From Acidobacteria bacterium Ga0077551 (GTDB taxonomy: Bacteria > Pseudomonadota > Alphaproteobacteria > Caulobacterales > Hyphomonadaceae): a stretch of 64,000 nucleotides of DNA. Location of the stretch: positions 1 through 64,000 of the forward strand of contig LNFC01000012.1 of assembly GCA_001464545.1 (NCBI GenBank), written 5' to 3'. Of the stretch, positions 55,560-63,892 are shown one piece after another. Positions within the stretch are counted from its first letter, which is position 1, and every line of letters begins with the position of its first letter. The position numbers and the translations under genes are program-made. The notes below the pieces were generated by a model, which was not told the DNA's origin, did not search any database, and saw nothing but the letters and a program-made list of their open reading frames with translations.

Positions 55560-56471
55560 TTACCCCTCATCCTTCTGCACGCGGCGCACGGCGTCCGCGA
55601 GGCTGGCGCGCGCGCTGCCGGGCTTCAGCGGTTGCGGCTGGCCGGGCGCTGGGGTCCAGCCGAGAATGTGGACAATTTCAAACGTCGCAGGGACGCGGCC
55701 ATCCGGGCCCGCGTAACGTTCGCGGTAGAGTGCCAGTGCGCGGGCGAGCACGCGCCGGGGCAGGGGCTGGGCATTGCCGCGTGTGAAGGCGGCGCGTTCA
55801 CCCATACCCTTCAGATCAGCGAGCAGGCGCAGGGGGTCCGCGTAGCGCACGGTGACCGTGTCGCGGTCGGCGACCGGCAGGGCAAAGCCGGCGCGTTGCA
55901 GCAGCCCCGCCATGTCGCGCAGGCCGGGCAGGGGCGAGAGGCGCGGCGCAAGGCCGCCCATGATCTCGGTCTCGGCGTCCGTCAGTACACTGCGCAGTTC
56001 GGCGAGCGTGCCGCCACCGAACAGGGCGCCGACGAACAATCCGTCCGGCTGCAGCGTGCGCTTGATCTGGGCGAGGGCGCCCGGCAGGTCGTTGACCCAG
56101 TGCAGGGTCAGCGGGGCGGCGATCAGGTCAAAGCTGGCGGGCGGGAACGGCAGCGCCTCCTCGTCAGCGAAGGCGGCGTCGAGACCGCGCGCCTGGGCGG
56201 CGGCGAGGAAGGCGGGCGCGGTATCGGCGGCGACCATCGCCTGCGTCTTGCCGCTGGCGAGCAGGCGCGCGGACAGCTCGCCGCCGGCGGCGCCCAGCTC
56301 GAGCCCCCGCGCGAACTTGCGAGGCGTGTCGTCGAGACGGCTTTCGAGGTCGGCGAGGACGCGCTGGCGCAGGAAGCTGTAGTCTGCGAAAGTTTTGGCG
56401 ATCCGGTGCCGGCGCGCGGCGAGGCGTGCCCGGTCGAAGATCTGCGGCGGGGCTTGTGCGGGGGGCGCCAT
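55560..56471 (-). CDS. SAM-dependent methyltransferase (BioC/NDUFAF5-like)
   Basis: 303 residues from the ATG at 56471. The SAM motif 'GLELGAAGGELSARLL' is near residue 56; 'FPPASFDLIAAPLTLHWVNDLPGAL' near 108 and 'LQPDGLFVGALFGGGTL' near 140 are typical of the class. The N-terminal 'IFDRARLAARRHRIAKTF' is the pattern of the NDUFAF5-type hydroxylase/methyltransferase group in alphaproteobacteria, implicated in complex I assembly. Its ATG overlaps the start of the divergent comF-like gene. Confidence 0.88.
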   Translation of the reverse strand: MAPPAQAPPQIFDRARLAARRHRIAKTFADYSFLRQRVLADLESRLDDTPRKFARGLELGAAGGELSARLLASGKTQAMVAADTAPAFLAAAQARGLDAAFADEEALPFPPASFDLIAAPLTLHWVNDLPGALAQIKRTLQPDGLFVGALFGGGTLAELRSVLTDAETEIMGGLAPRLSPLPGLRDMAGLLQRAGFALPVADRDTVTVRYADPLRLLADLKGMGERAAFTRGNAQPLPRRVLARALALYRERYAGPDGRVPATFEIVHILGWTPAPGQPQPLKPGSARASLADAVRRVQKDEG

Positions 56472-56946
56472 GACAGGGGATATGCCCAAGGGGCGGGCCG
56501 GGGCCAAGGCGTTTCTCCGCTCGGCCGGCGATTTCCTGTGGCCGCCGCGCTCGCTGATAAGTGGCGCAGAGGTGCTCGTGCCGGTACCGCTGCACTATAC
56601 GCGGCTGGTGGTGCGGGGGCTCAACCAGTCCGGCTGGCTGGCGCAGGCGATTGGCGCCGAGACGGGCCGCAAGGTGCTGGTGGATGGGCCGGTGCGTACG
56701 CGGCGTACGCCCAGCCAGGCAGGGCTGGCGGGCCGGGCGCGGCGGCGCAACGTTTCAGGGGCGTTCAGGGTGCGAACGAGCCGGCTGGCGGCGATTGCGG
56801 GCAAACGGGTGCTGCTGGTGGACGATGTGCTGACGACCGGGGCGACGCTGTCGGCGTGCACGCGCGCCCTGAAACAGGCAGGGGCGCGGCACGTTGACGT
56901 GCTGGTGCTGGCACGCGTTGTCCGGGAAACCGACGTAACCATATAA
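56470..56946 (+). CDS. ComF-family phosphoribosyltransferase with internal deletion
   Basis: 158 residues from the ATG at 56470, against about 230-250 for typical ComF proteins. The start 'FLWPPRSLISGAE' matches the usual ComF N-terminus, but it runs straight into 'VLVPVPLHYTRLVVRGLNQ', which normally lies about 100 residues later. The missing part contains the zinc-finger cysteines. The C-terminal half, including the PRPP loop 'VLLVDDVLTTGATLSA', is intact. ComF proteins take part in DNA uptake, and the zinc finger is normally conserved. The shortened form may be a decaying gene or keep only the phosphoribosyltransferase fold. Confidence 0.82.
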   Translation: MTGDMPKGRAGAKAFLRSAGDFLWPPRSLISGAEVLVPVPLHYTRLVVRGLNQSGWLAQAIGAETGRKVLVDGPVRTRRTPSQAGLAGRARRRNVSGAFRVRTSRLAAIAGKRVLLVDDVLTTGATLSACTRALKQAGARHVDVLVLARVVRETDVTI

Positions 56947-56994
56947 TTAATGTGTCAGGGCAGAATGCGTCTGCCGCTTCGAGAGGAATGCCGG

Positions 56995-57255
56995 ATGGCC
57001 AAGGTCACGATCTATACGCGTCAGTTCTGCCCCTATTGTTCGCGCGCTGTGGCGCTGCTGAAGGACAAGAAGGTGGATTTCAAGGAGATCGATGCGGGCA
57101 TGGACGCTGCGCTGAAGGAAGAAATGGTCCAGCGGTCGGGCGGCGGGAAAACGTTTCCGCAGATCTTTGTCGGCGAAAAGCATATCGGCGGCTGCGACGA
57201 CATGATGGCGCTGGACCGGGCGGGCAAGCTGGACCCGCTGCTGGCAGGCGCCTGA
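56995..57255 (+). CDS. grxC: Glutaredoxin 3
   Basis: 86 residues from the ATG at 56995, with GAGAGGAA upstream. The redox motif 'CPYCSRAVALLKDKKV' is near residue 10, and 'KTFPQIFVGEKHIGGCDDMMAL' near 47 provides the cis-Pro and glutathione-binding region. A dithiol CPYC glutaredoxin reduces protein disulfides using glutathione. It lies in the familiar methyltransferase-comF-grxC-DUF1178 order; a carbon-nitrogen hydrolase often found after grxC is absent. Confidence 0.95.
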   Translation: MAKVTIYTRQFCPYCSRAVALLKDKKVDFKEIDAGMDAALKEEMVQRSGGGKTFPQIFVGEKHIGGCDDMMALDRAGKLDPLLAGA

Positions 57256-57265
57256 GGCGGGCCGA

Positions 57266-57712
57266 ATGATTCGCTACGCGCTCACCTGTACGGACTGCGA
57301 TCACGGGTTCGAGGCCTGGTTTGCCTCCTCGGACGCCTATGACAAGCAGGCCAAGCGCAAGCTGGTGACGTGCCCGGACTGCGACAGCCGCGCGGTGACG
57401 AAGCAGATCATGGCGCCGGCGGTGAAGACGACCAAGGGCAAGGTGGCGGCGCCGGACCCCGAAAAGCTGATGGCCGCGTTTGCCGAGAAGGCGCGCGAGC
57501 ATGTCGCGGAGAATTTTGACTATGTCGGCGGCGATTTCGCCGAGGAAGCGCGCGCCATGTATTACGGCGAGCAGGACGACCGGCCGATCTGGGGCGAGAC
57601 GACCCCGGAGGAGCGCGAGGCGCTGAAGGAGGAGGGCGTGCCGGCCCTGCCGCTGCCTGCGCCGTTTGCGCCGAAACCGCCGAAACGCAAGGCGCGCCAG
57701 CCGCTGAACTAG
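57266..57712 (+). CDS. DUF1178 family zinc-ribbon protein
   Basis: 148 residues, starting 11 bases after grxC. The N-terminal zinc ribbon has two CxxC pairs ('CTDCDHGFEAWF' and 'CPDCDSRAVTKQIMAP'), followed by 'GGDFAEEARAMYYGEQDDRPIWGETTPEE', the diagnostic DUF1178 segment near residue 90. A Pro-rich basic tail ends the protein. The function is unknown; it is widespread in alphaproteobacteria and eukaryotic relatives exist. Confidence 0.9.
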   Translation: MIRYALTCTDCDHGFEAWFASSDAYDKQAKRKLVTCPDCDSRAVTKQIMAPAVKTTKGKVAAPDPEKLMAAFAEKAREHVAENFDYVGGDFAEEARAMYYGEQDDRPIWGETTPEEREALKEEGVPALPLPAPFAPKPPKRKARQPLN

Positions 57713-57809
57713 CGGGGCCCGCGTCAGGGTCGCTTTGCCGCGCTTGATGCGCCGGGAGAGGCCCGATAGAACGCGCAACAGGCACGACCACCGATCAAGA
57801 GGGCAGACC

Positions 57810-58112
57810 ATGGCCACCCACGAATACCACCGCGGCGAGATGGACATTCGCGACCAGAAGGCGACCTGGGATGGTTTCATCACCGGGAGCGTCTGGGGCG
57901 GCCTGCTGATCGTCCTGATGGTCGGCCATGCGACCCTGGCCCTCGCGATCGGCTTCAACTGGGCGATCTCACTCGGCCTGATGGCGATTGTCGGCTTTGC
58001 GGCGGGTGTGTTCATGAACCTCGGCGGGCGCTGGATGGCGACGGTCGTGGTGATGATCGTGCTGGCGCTGATCGTGCAGGCGATGATCTGGCTGTTTGGC
58101 GCCGTCATGTGA
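57810..58112 (+). CDS. aa3-type cytochrome c oxidase subunit IV-like protein
   Basis: 100 residues from the ATG at 57810, with AGAGGGCAG upstream. The N-terminal 'YHRGEMDIRDQKATWDGFI' matches the short subunit IV family of bacterial aa3 oxidases ('MD...Q..T..GF'). The usual protein has about 45-70 residues and one membrane helix; here about three hydrophobic segments follow (about 30-48, 50-70, 76-98). No other oxidase genes are nearby. It is small and membrane-bound; the family call rests on the N-terminal motif. Confidence 0.8.
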   Translation: MATHEYHRGEMDIRDQKATWDGFITGSVWGGLLIVLMVGHATLALAIGFNWAISLGLMAIVGFAAGVFMNLGGRWMATVVVMIVLALIVQAMIWLFGAVM

Positions 58113-58220
58113 TTTCCGGGAGCGGCGTTTAACGCCGCTCTAAGCCTTCGCGCGCCATACCCCTTGAACTTTATCGAATTACGCTAAAGTCTGGGTATCA
58201 GCTGCTGAAGGAGACCGCCC

Positions 58221-59192
58221 ATGGGCGAAGCCCCGCTCGTCATGTCCGGCGCGACCAAAAGATTTGGCGGCTTCACGGCGGTCAGCAACCTGTCGTTTGA
58301 AGTGCCCCAGGGCCAGATCATCGGCTTCCTCGGGCCGAACGGTGCGGGCAAGTCGACCAGTCTGCGGATGGCGCTGGGCGTGATGCAGCCGGATGAGGGC
58401 TCGGTTTCGCTGTTCGGCGCGGCGCCGGACATCAAGAACCTGCGGCGGGTGGGGTTCCTTCCGGAAGAGCGCGGCCTCTACAAGAAGATGACGGCGCGCG
58501 ACACGATCACCTATTTCGCGCGCCTCAAGGGCATGAGCGCGGCGGACGCGAAGGCGCGGGCCAACGAGCTGCTGGAGACGACCGGCCTCGGCGCGTTCAA
58601 GGCGTCGCGGATTTCCAAGCTGTCGAAGGGCATGGCGCAGAAGGTGCAGATCCTCTCGACGCTGGCGCACCGGCCGGATTTCCTCATCCTCGACGAGCCG
58701 TTCTCGGGCCTTGACCCGATGAACCAGCAGACACTGGAAGACCTGATCCGCGCCGAGCACAAGCGGGGCGCGACGATCCTGTTCTCGACGCACGTGATGG
58801 AACATGCCGAACGCCTCTGCGACGGGATCGTGATGCTGGCGCGCGGGCGCAAGGTTTTCGACGGCACGCTGGACGCGGCCTATGCGACGCTCGGACGGGG
58901 CGCGCGGATGGCCGTGGAACACGGGTTCGACCTTGCCGGGGCGCTGCGGCCGAAAGGCTTCGAGGCGCACCGGGCGGCGGACAAGGGGCCGGGCGATTCC
59001 TGGCGCGTGGCCTTGCCGCGCGGACTGGGCGCGCAGGACGTGCTGCGGGCGGCGCTGGAGACGGGCGCGCCGATTGTCGGCTTCCAGCCGGAGGAGGCGC
59101 GCCTCCGGGACGTGTTCGTCTCGCTGGTCGGCGAGGCAGAGGCGGCGGCGCTGGACGTGCCGGTGGCTGCGGACGTGGGGGAGGCCGCCTGA
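58221..59192 (+). CDS. ABC transporter ATPase, NatA-like exporter subunit
   Basis: 323 residues, with AAGGAG before the ATG. Walker A 'GPNGAGKSTSLRMALG' near residue 38, 'LPEERGLYKKMTARDTI' (Q-loop region), signature 'LSKGMAQKVQ', Walker B 'FLILDEPFSGLDP' and the switch 'LFSTHVME'. A C-terminal extension of about 90 residues beyond the core is typical of NatA/YhaQ proteins, paired with the ABC-2 permease whose ATG overlaps its stop (TGATG). It probably exports a small solute or ion; the substrate is unknown. Confidence 0.92.
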   Translation: MGEAPLVMSGATKRFGGFTAVSNLSFEVPQGQIIGFLGPNGAGKSTSLRMALGVMQPDEGSVSLFGAAPDIKNLRRVGFLPEERGLYKKMTARDTITYFARLKGMSAADAKARANELLETTGLGAFKASRISKLSKGMAQKVQILSTLAHRPDFLILDEPFSGLDPMNQQTLEDLIRAEHKRGATILFSTHVMEHAERLCDGIVMLARGRKVFDGTLDAAYATLGRGARMAVEHGFDLAGALRPKGFEAHRAADKGPGDSWRVALPRGLGAQDVLRAALETGAPIVGFQPEEARLRDVFVSLVGEAEAAALDVPVAADVGEAA

Positions 59193-60568
59193 TGCGCAAC
59201 ATCTACCTGATCTTCCGGCGCGATTTCCTCGGCTATGTGAAGGCCTGGGGCTTCTGGCTGAGCCTCGCGGCGGTGCCGCTGTTCATCATCATCGGGGCGG
59301 CGTTCGGCTATTTCGCGGCGTCCTCCTCGCCGGTGCGCTATTACACCGTGGTCGAGCCGGGCAGCGTGATTTCCGAAGCGATCGATGCCGAGTTCCGGCG
59401 CAGCGAAGCGCGCGCGCTGGAGGAGTTCCAGTCCCTGTCGGGATCGGGCGAGGGCGTCCAGACGGACGCAGCAAGCGCGGCGGCGACGGCGCGTAAGTTC
59501 GTGGCGGTGCCGGCGCCGGCGGCGACGATCGACGAGCTGACGCCGTATCTGGACGGCGAGAAGAAAGTGGCGGGGCCAGGCGGGGAGAAGCCGCTGTTTG
59601 CGGCGCTGATCCTGTCGGAAGATGGCCGGACGCTGGAGTACTGGAGTTCGGACGTGAACGTCTCGGGCCTGCGCTTTTCGGCGGAGACGGCGATGCGCGA
59701 TCTTAGCCGCCGGGACGCGCTGGTGGCGGCGGGGCTCAGTTCCGATTTTCTGAAAACGGCGGATGAGGCTGCCGTGACGGTGGCAGAGTTCCGGCCGCGC
59801 GAAACGGCGGAGCAGGGGGCGGAAGTGACGACCGCCGACCGGGCGCCGGCGATTGTCGCGGTGGCGCTCGCCTACTTCCTCTGGCTGATGGTGTTCTCGA
59901 TCATCCAGTACCTGCTGATGGGCACGATCGAGGAACGCTCGAACAAGATTTTCGACACGCTGCTGACTTCGGTGAAGCTGCCGGAACTGCTGGCGGGCAA
60001 GCTGCTCGCGGTGTTTGCGGTGACCTCGACGATGATGCTGTCCTGGGGCCTGTTTGCCGGGGCGGGCGCAGCCTTCGGGGCAAGCCAGTCTCCCACGCTG
60101 ATGGAGATGATCCAGCCGTTCATTGCGGCGGCGTCGGATCCGGCGCTGATCATCCCGGCCCTGATCAGTTTCATGCTCGGCTATGTGCTCTATGGCGCGA
60201 TATTCATGGCGCTCGGCTCGCTGTGCGACACGATCCAGGAAGCGCAGACGCTGCTGAGCCCGATGATGATCCTCTTGATGCTGCCGATGTTCGCGATCTT
60301 CATCGCGTTCAACGATCCGGGCTCACCGGTGATCGACTATGCGAGCTGGGTGCCGCTGTTCACGCCGTTCCTATTGATCCTGCGCATGCCGTCCGATCCG
60401 CCGCTGTGGGAAATCCTCGCGCAGATGGCGCTGATGGCGGTGACCACCGCGCTGATCGTCTGGGGCGCGACCAAGGTCTACCGCGCCGGCGCCGTCCACG
60501 GCGCGGGCATCGGCGACCTGATGGGCATGATCAACGGCGCAATGGGGATGAAGCCGAAGGCGGGCTAG
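59192..60568 (+). CDS. ABC-2 type permease, NatB-like
   Basis: 458 residues. One N-terminal membrane segment (about 22-45), a large periplasmic domain (about 46-220) and a cluster of five or so segments (about 225-445) match the NatB/YhaP layout. Recognisable parts are 'IYLIFRRDFLGYVKAWGF' at the N-terminus and 'LLMGTIEERSNKIFDTLLTSVKLPELLAGKLL' near 245, the conserved cytoplasmic coupling region. It forms the membrane part of the exporter with the preceding ATPase. Confidence 0.92.
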   Translation: MRNIYLIFRRDFLGYVKAWGFWLSLAAVPLFIIIGAAFGYFAASSSPVRYYTVVEPGSVISEAIDAEFRRSEARALEEFQSLSGSGEGVQTDAASAAATARKFVAVPAPAATIDELTPYLDGEKKVAGPGGEKPLFAALILSEDGRTLEYWSSDVNVSGLRFSAETAMRDLSRRDALVAAGLSSDFLKTADEAAVTVAEFRPRETAEQGAEVTTADRAPAIVAVALAYFLWLMVFSIIQYLLMGTIEERSNKIFDTLLTSVKLPELLAGKLLAVFAVTSTMMLSWGLFAGAGAAFGASQSPTLMEMIQPFIAAASDPALIIPALISFMLGYVLYGAIFMALGSLCDTIQEAQTLLSPMMILLMLPMFAIFIAFNDPGSPVIDYASWVPLFTPFLLILRMPSDPPLWEILAQMALMAVTTALIVWGATKVYRAGAVHGAGIGDLMGMINGAMGMKPKAG

Positions 60569-61018
60569 GGTCTGCGGACTGTCTGGTCCGAGGGGGTCAA
60601 GCTTTCAAGGGCCGAAGATGGCCCGTTCCAGCCTGTCGGCAGCATGTTTTAGCCCGCAAATCCCAAGTCGGGATTTCATAGAAACGGCAAAGTCCGACCC
60701 GCCGCAAAATCTCCACTTGCAGCGCTAAGGATATTCGTTACGTAATACTATTACGTTTCGATTATCCTTGAGCGCCTTCATGACCTTGCATCCGAATTCA
60801 TCCGTCACAGTGCTGCGCCGATTTCGCGACGCCGGGCAAACGACGCTTCGCAATCATGACCTGAACAACCGCAAAGGCCGCCCCATCGCTTTGTAGCGTA
60901 AATTGCATGCACGGGGTCAAAACAGACGCAGAACGCGGCCGGTCGCGGACAACAAAGGCGCTGGTTGAGGGGCCGGCTACTCAAAAAACGAATTTTCAGA
61001 CTTGAGGGACAAACACCA
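60569..61018. promoter_or_regulatory. 450-base regulatory region before the siderophore-type receptor
   Basis: No gene is seen. After the permease stop, GGGCC/GGCCC and AAATCCC-AAGTC-GGGATTT (60658-60676) form small hairpins that may end the exporter transcript. At 60740-60756 the sequence ACGTAATACTATTACGT is a perfect palindrome with 8-base arms around one base, in an AT-rich stretch, about 263 bases before the receptor ATG. It looks like a repressor or activator site but matches no operator I know, including the Fur-box pattern. Confidence 0.55.
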
Positions 61019-63160
61019 ATGAAATCCAGATACGCTGCCTTGCTGTTTGCGGGGTGCACGACCCTAGCGCTTGCCCCGGTCTCAGCGCTTGCTCAGGGAA
61101 CGGAAGATTCCGAAGCACGGCAACAGACTGTAGTCGTGACCGGAACGCGTCAGGCTTATCAGGGCGAATTCGAAGTCCTTGATGTTCCGCAAGCCGACTT
61201 GGTGATTGATGCCGACGCCCTTCGCGACGCAGGCGTGCTGGATCTCAATCAGGCGCTGGATCTGTCGGCGTCGGTCGCCCGGCAGAACAACTTCGGCGGC
61301 CTGTGGAACAGCTTTGCTGTTCGCGGTTTCGTGGGCGATGAGAACCTTCCGAGCAACTACCTCGTCAACGGCTTCAATGCCGGGCGCGGTTTCGGCGGCC
61401 CACGCGATATCTCGGGCATCGAGAGCGTCGAAGTGCTCAAAGGCCCGCGCGCGGCTCTGTTCGGACGCGGCGAACCCGGCGGAACAGTCAACCTTGTGAC
61501 CAAGCGCCCGACTTTCGAAACCGCCGGCGAACTTAAAATCGCAGCTGGAAGCTTTGACTTCTACCGCGCCGATGCGGATTACACGAGCCCGCTTTCCGGA
61601 AATGCTGCCGTTCGCTTGACAGGCTTTTACGAAGATGCCGGCAGCTTCCGCGACACGGTCGAAACGCTCAAATACGGCGCAAGTCCGTCAATTGCTTTCA
61701 AGCTCGGTGGTTCCACCCAGTTGGTATATGAGGCGGAGTTCAGCCATCAGGAAATCCCTTTTGACCGCGGCGTACTCGCGATCAACGGCGAGCTCGGCCG
61801 CATTCCTGAGAGCCGCTTCCTGGGAGAGCCTGGTGACGGGCCGCTTGAAGCGGATGTGCTCGGCCACCAGCTCGAACTCCAGCATGACTTCAATGATGAC
61901 TGGAGCGGCCTCGTCGGATTGAACTACCGGGAAACGTCGCTTGAGGGAACGTCGACAGAGGCGGAGCTTGCCAATGGTCGACAGCGCCTGTTGGTCGACG
62001 GGCGCTCGCTTTCCCGTCAGCGGCGCAGCCGCGAGTATGACGCAACCTACACCGTTCTGCGGGGAGAAGTTACCGGGCGCTTCAATACAGGATCGATTCA
62101 GCACCGTATCATCGTAGGTGCCGATACCGATGAATTCGAAAACGACCAGGTTTTCCTTCGCTTCCGGCCTCCGACGAATGCTTCGAACCCGTCCGAGCAA
62201 GCCGCCAACATCATTGACGTTTTCAATCCCGTCTATGGCCGCTTCCCCCTTCCATCCTTCAGTCCACTGACAAACCGTGTCGAGACACAACGCTCAACCG
62301 GCGTCTTCCTCCAAGACCAGATAACACTGACTGACCGACTCGAAGTTCGCCTTGGGGGCCGATACGACGACTACGAACAGGAATTGCTGAACCGCGCCAA
62401 CGGCATCTCGAGCAAGCAGACAGAAAGCCAGTTCAGCCCACAGTTCGGCGCCGTCTACAAAGCTAGCGATATGGTTTCGGTCTATGCCGCCTATGGCGAG
62501 AATTTCCGGCCGCTTTCAGGGTCTGATTTTGCGGGAAATGCCTTTGATCCAAACTACTCGAAATCTCTCGAAGGCGGCTTGAAATTTGCGCTGCGAAATG
62601 GCGCCTTGATCGGTACTGTCAGCGCGTTTTCGATCGAGCAAGAAAACATCCTGACGGCAGACCCGGTCAATGCCGGTTTCTCCGTCTCGGCCGGCAAGGC
62701 TGAAAGCCAGGGCTTTGAGTTCGATCTCAGCGGCGAGATTGCAGACGGACTGACACTCTGGGCGTCGTATGCCTACGTTGATGCCCAGATCAGCAACGAC
62801 GTGCTCGATTTCAATTTTGCCTTGCCTATCGAGGCCGGTGACCGGCTGCTCAACATTCCCGAACAGTCCTTGAGCCTGCAACTGGTCAAGCAAGCTCAGC
62901 TGGCGTCTCGTCCGCTTTCCCTTGGAGCCGGGCTCCTGCATGTAGGTGAACGCTTGGGTGAAGCAGGTACGGACTTCGAACTGCCAGGCTATACTCTGGC
63001 AAGAGCCTTCGCGGCCTATGACCTCACCGGCGCGCTCACCCTGCGCGCCGAAGTCGATAACCTGTTCGACGAAACTTACTACACAAACTCCTTCTCGCAG
63101 TTGTGGGTTCAGCCCGGAACACCGCAAAGCTTCCGCATTTCGGCTGCCGTCAAGTTCTAG
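61019..63160 (+). CDS. TonB-dependent siderophore-type receptor
   Basis: 713 residues from the ATG at 61019, with GAGGGA upstream; the track start at 60965 adds leader sequence. The signal peptide ends at 'ALAQ'. The TonB-box region 'QTVVVTGTRQ', plug motifs 'NYLVNGFNAGRGFGGPRDISGIESVEVLKGPRAALFGRGEPGGTVNLVTKRP' (residues about 110-165, typical of FhuA/FpvA-type ferric siderophore receptors), and the end 'GTPQSFRISAAVKF' are present. It is followed 10 bases later by an ABC ATPase on the same strand, suggesting a joint operon. Confidence 0.94.
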   Translation: MKSRYAALLFAGCTTLALAPVSALAQGTEDSEARQQTVVVTGTRQAYQGEFEVLDVPQADLVIDADALRDAGVLDLNQALDLSASVARQNNFGGLWNSFAVRGFVGDENLPSNYLVNGFNAGRGFGGPRDISGIESVEVLKGPRAALFGRGEPGGTVNLVTKRPTFETAGELKIAAGSFDFYRADADYTSPLSGNAAVRLTGFYEDAGSFRDTVETLKYGASPSIAFKLGGSTQLVYEAEFSHQEIPFDRGVLAINGELGRIPESRFLGEPGDGPLEADVLGHQLELQHDFNDDWSGLVGLNYRETSLEGTSTEAELANGRQRLLVDGRSLSRQRRSREYDATYTVLRGEVTGRFNTGSIQHRIIVGADTDEFENDQVFLRFRPPTNASNPSEQAANIIDVFNPVYGRFPLPSFSPLTNRVETQRSTGVFLQDQITLTDRLEVRLGGRYDDYEQELLNRANGISSKQTESQFSPQFGAVYKASDMVSVYAAYGENFRPLSGSDFAGNAFDPNYSKSLEGGLKFALRNGALIGTVSAFSIEQENILTADPVNAGFSVSAGKAESQGFEFDLSGEIADGLTLWASYAYVDAQISNDVLDFNFALPIEAGDRLLNIPEQSLSLQLVKQAQLASRPLSLGAGLLHVGERLGEAGTDFELPGYTLARAFAAYDLTGALTLRAEVDNLFDETYYTNSFSQLWVQPGTPQSFRISAAVKF

Positions 63161-63169
63161 GAGCAAGCC

Positions 63170-63892
63170 ATGGGGGAGTTTGCGCTTTCTGCTGACAGGT
63201 TGAGCGTCAAGCGCGGCGGTCTTCTGGCCCTTCGCGATGTAAGCTTTGAGGTTCGAGCCGGCGAAGTGTTCGCTTTGCTCGGAGGCAACGGCGCCGGCAA
63301 GTCGACGACGCTGCTGTCCTTTCTCGGGCTGCTGAAGCCAGAAGCGGGCGAAGCCCGGGTCCTGGGTCAATCCGCCCATGATAATGTCGCCGCTGCCCGG
63401 AAGCAGATTGCTTACCTCCCAGAGGCGGCGACCCTTTATCCGCACCTTTCAGCCGAGGAAAACATCTCCTATTTTCTGTCACTCGCCGGCCTGCGCAGGG
63501 ACAAGTCCGCCATAAATGCGGCCCTTGAGCGGGTCGCGCTCCAGCCTGCCGCAAGGGCCCAGCGAATGGAGCGCTATTCGAAAGGCATGCGCCAGAAGGT
63601 CGCCATCGCGCTGGCTCTTTTACGGGAAGCGCCGATCCTGCTCCTCGACGAACCGACATCCGGTCTCGACCCGATCGCAATCGACGACTTCAATATCCTG
63701 ATCGGGGATCTGGCACGGTCAGGATCGACCGTCCTGATGGTCACCCACGACGTCTATGGCGCTTGTCAGGTCGCCTCACGCATTGGACTTTTGCGAGCCG
63801 GCGAACTGGTGGGGGTCTTTGATGCGCCAGCCGACGGACGCATCGACACCGACGCCGTACATGCTGCCTTTGCGGGGCGCGCCGCCTCATGA
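63170..63892 (+). CDS. ABC transporter ATPase, NosF/ABC-2 type
   Basis: 240 residues, with TAGGAG before the ATG. Walker A 'GGNGAGKSTTLLSFLGLL' near residue 40 (Gly-Gly-Asn in place of the usual Pro-Asn), 'AYLPEAATLYPHLSAEENI' (Q-loop region), signature 'YSKGMRQKVAIALAL', Walker B 'ILLLDEPTSGLDP' and switch 'VTHDV'. It resembles ATPases of ABC-2 exporters (NosF type) rather than the FepC type that normally accompanies siderophore receptors. The following permease starts in an ATGA overlap. Confidence 0.92.
   Translation: MGEFALSADRLSVKRGGLLALRDVSFEVRAGEVFALLGGNGAGKSTTLLSFLGLLKPEAGEARVLGQSAHDNVAAARKQIAYLPEAATLYPHLSAEENISYFLSLAGLRRDKSAINAALERVALQPAARAQRMERYSKGMRQKVAIALALLREAPILLLDEPTSGLDPIAIDDFNILIGDLARSGSTVLMVTHDVYGACQVASRIGLLRAGELVGVFDAPADGRIDTDAVHAAFAGRAAS

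Noticed and set aside
60740-60756. Fur box before the siderophore-type receptor
   Set aside because: ACGTAATACTATTACGT does not match GATAATGATAATCATTATC or the RirA/Irr patterns I know; kept only as an unassigned palindrome.
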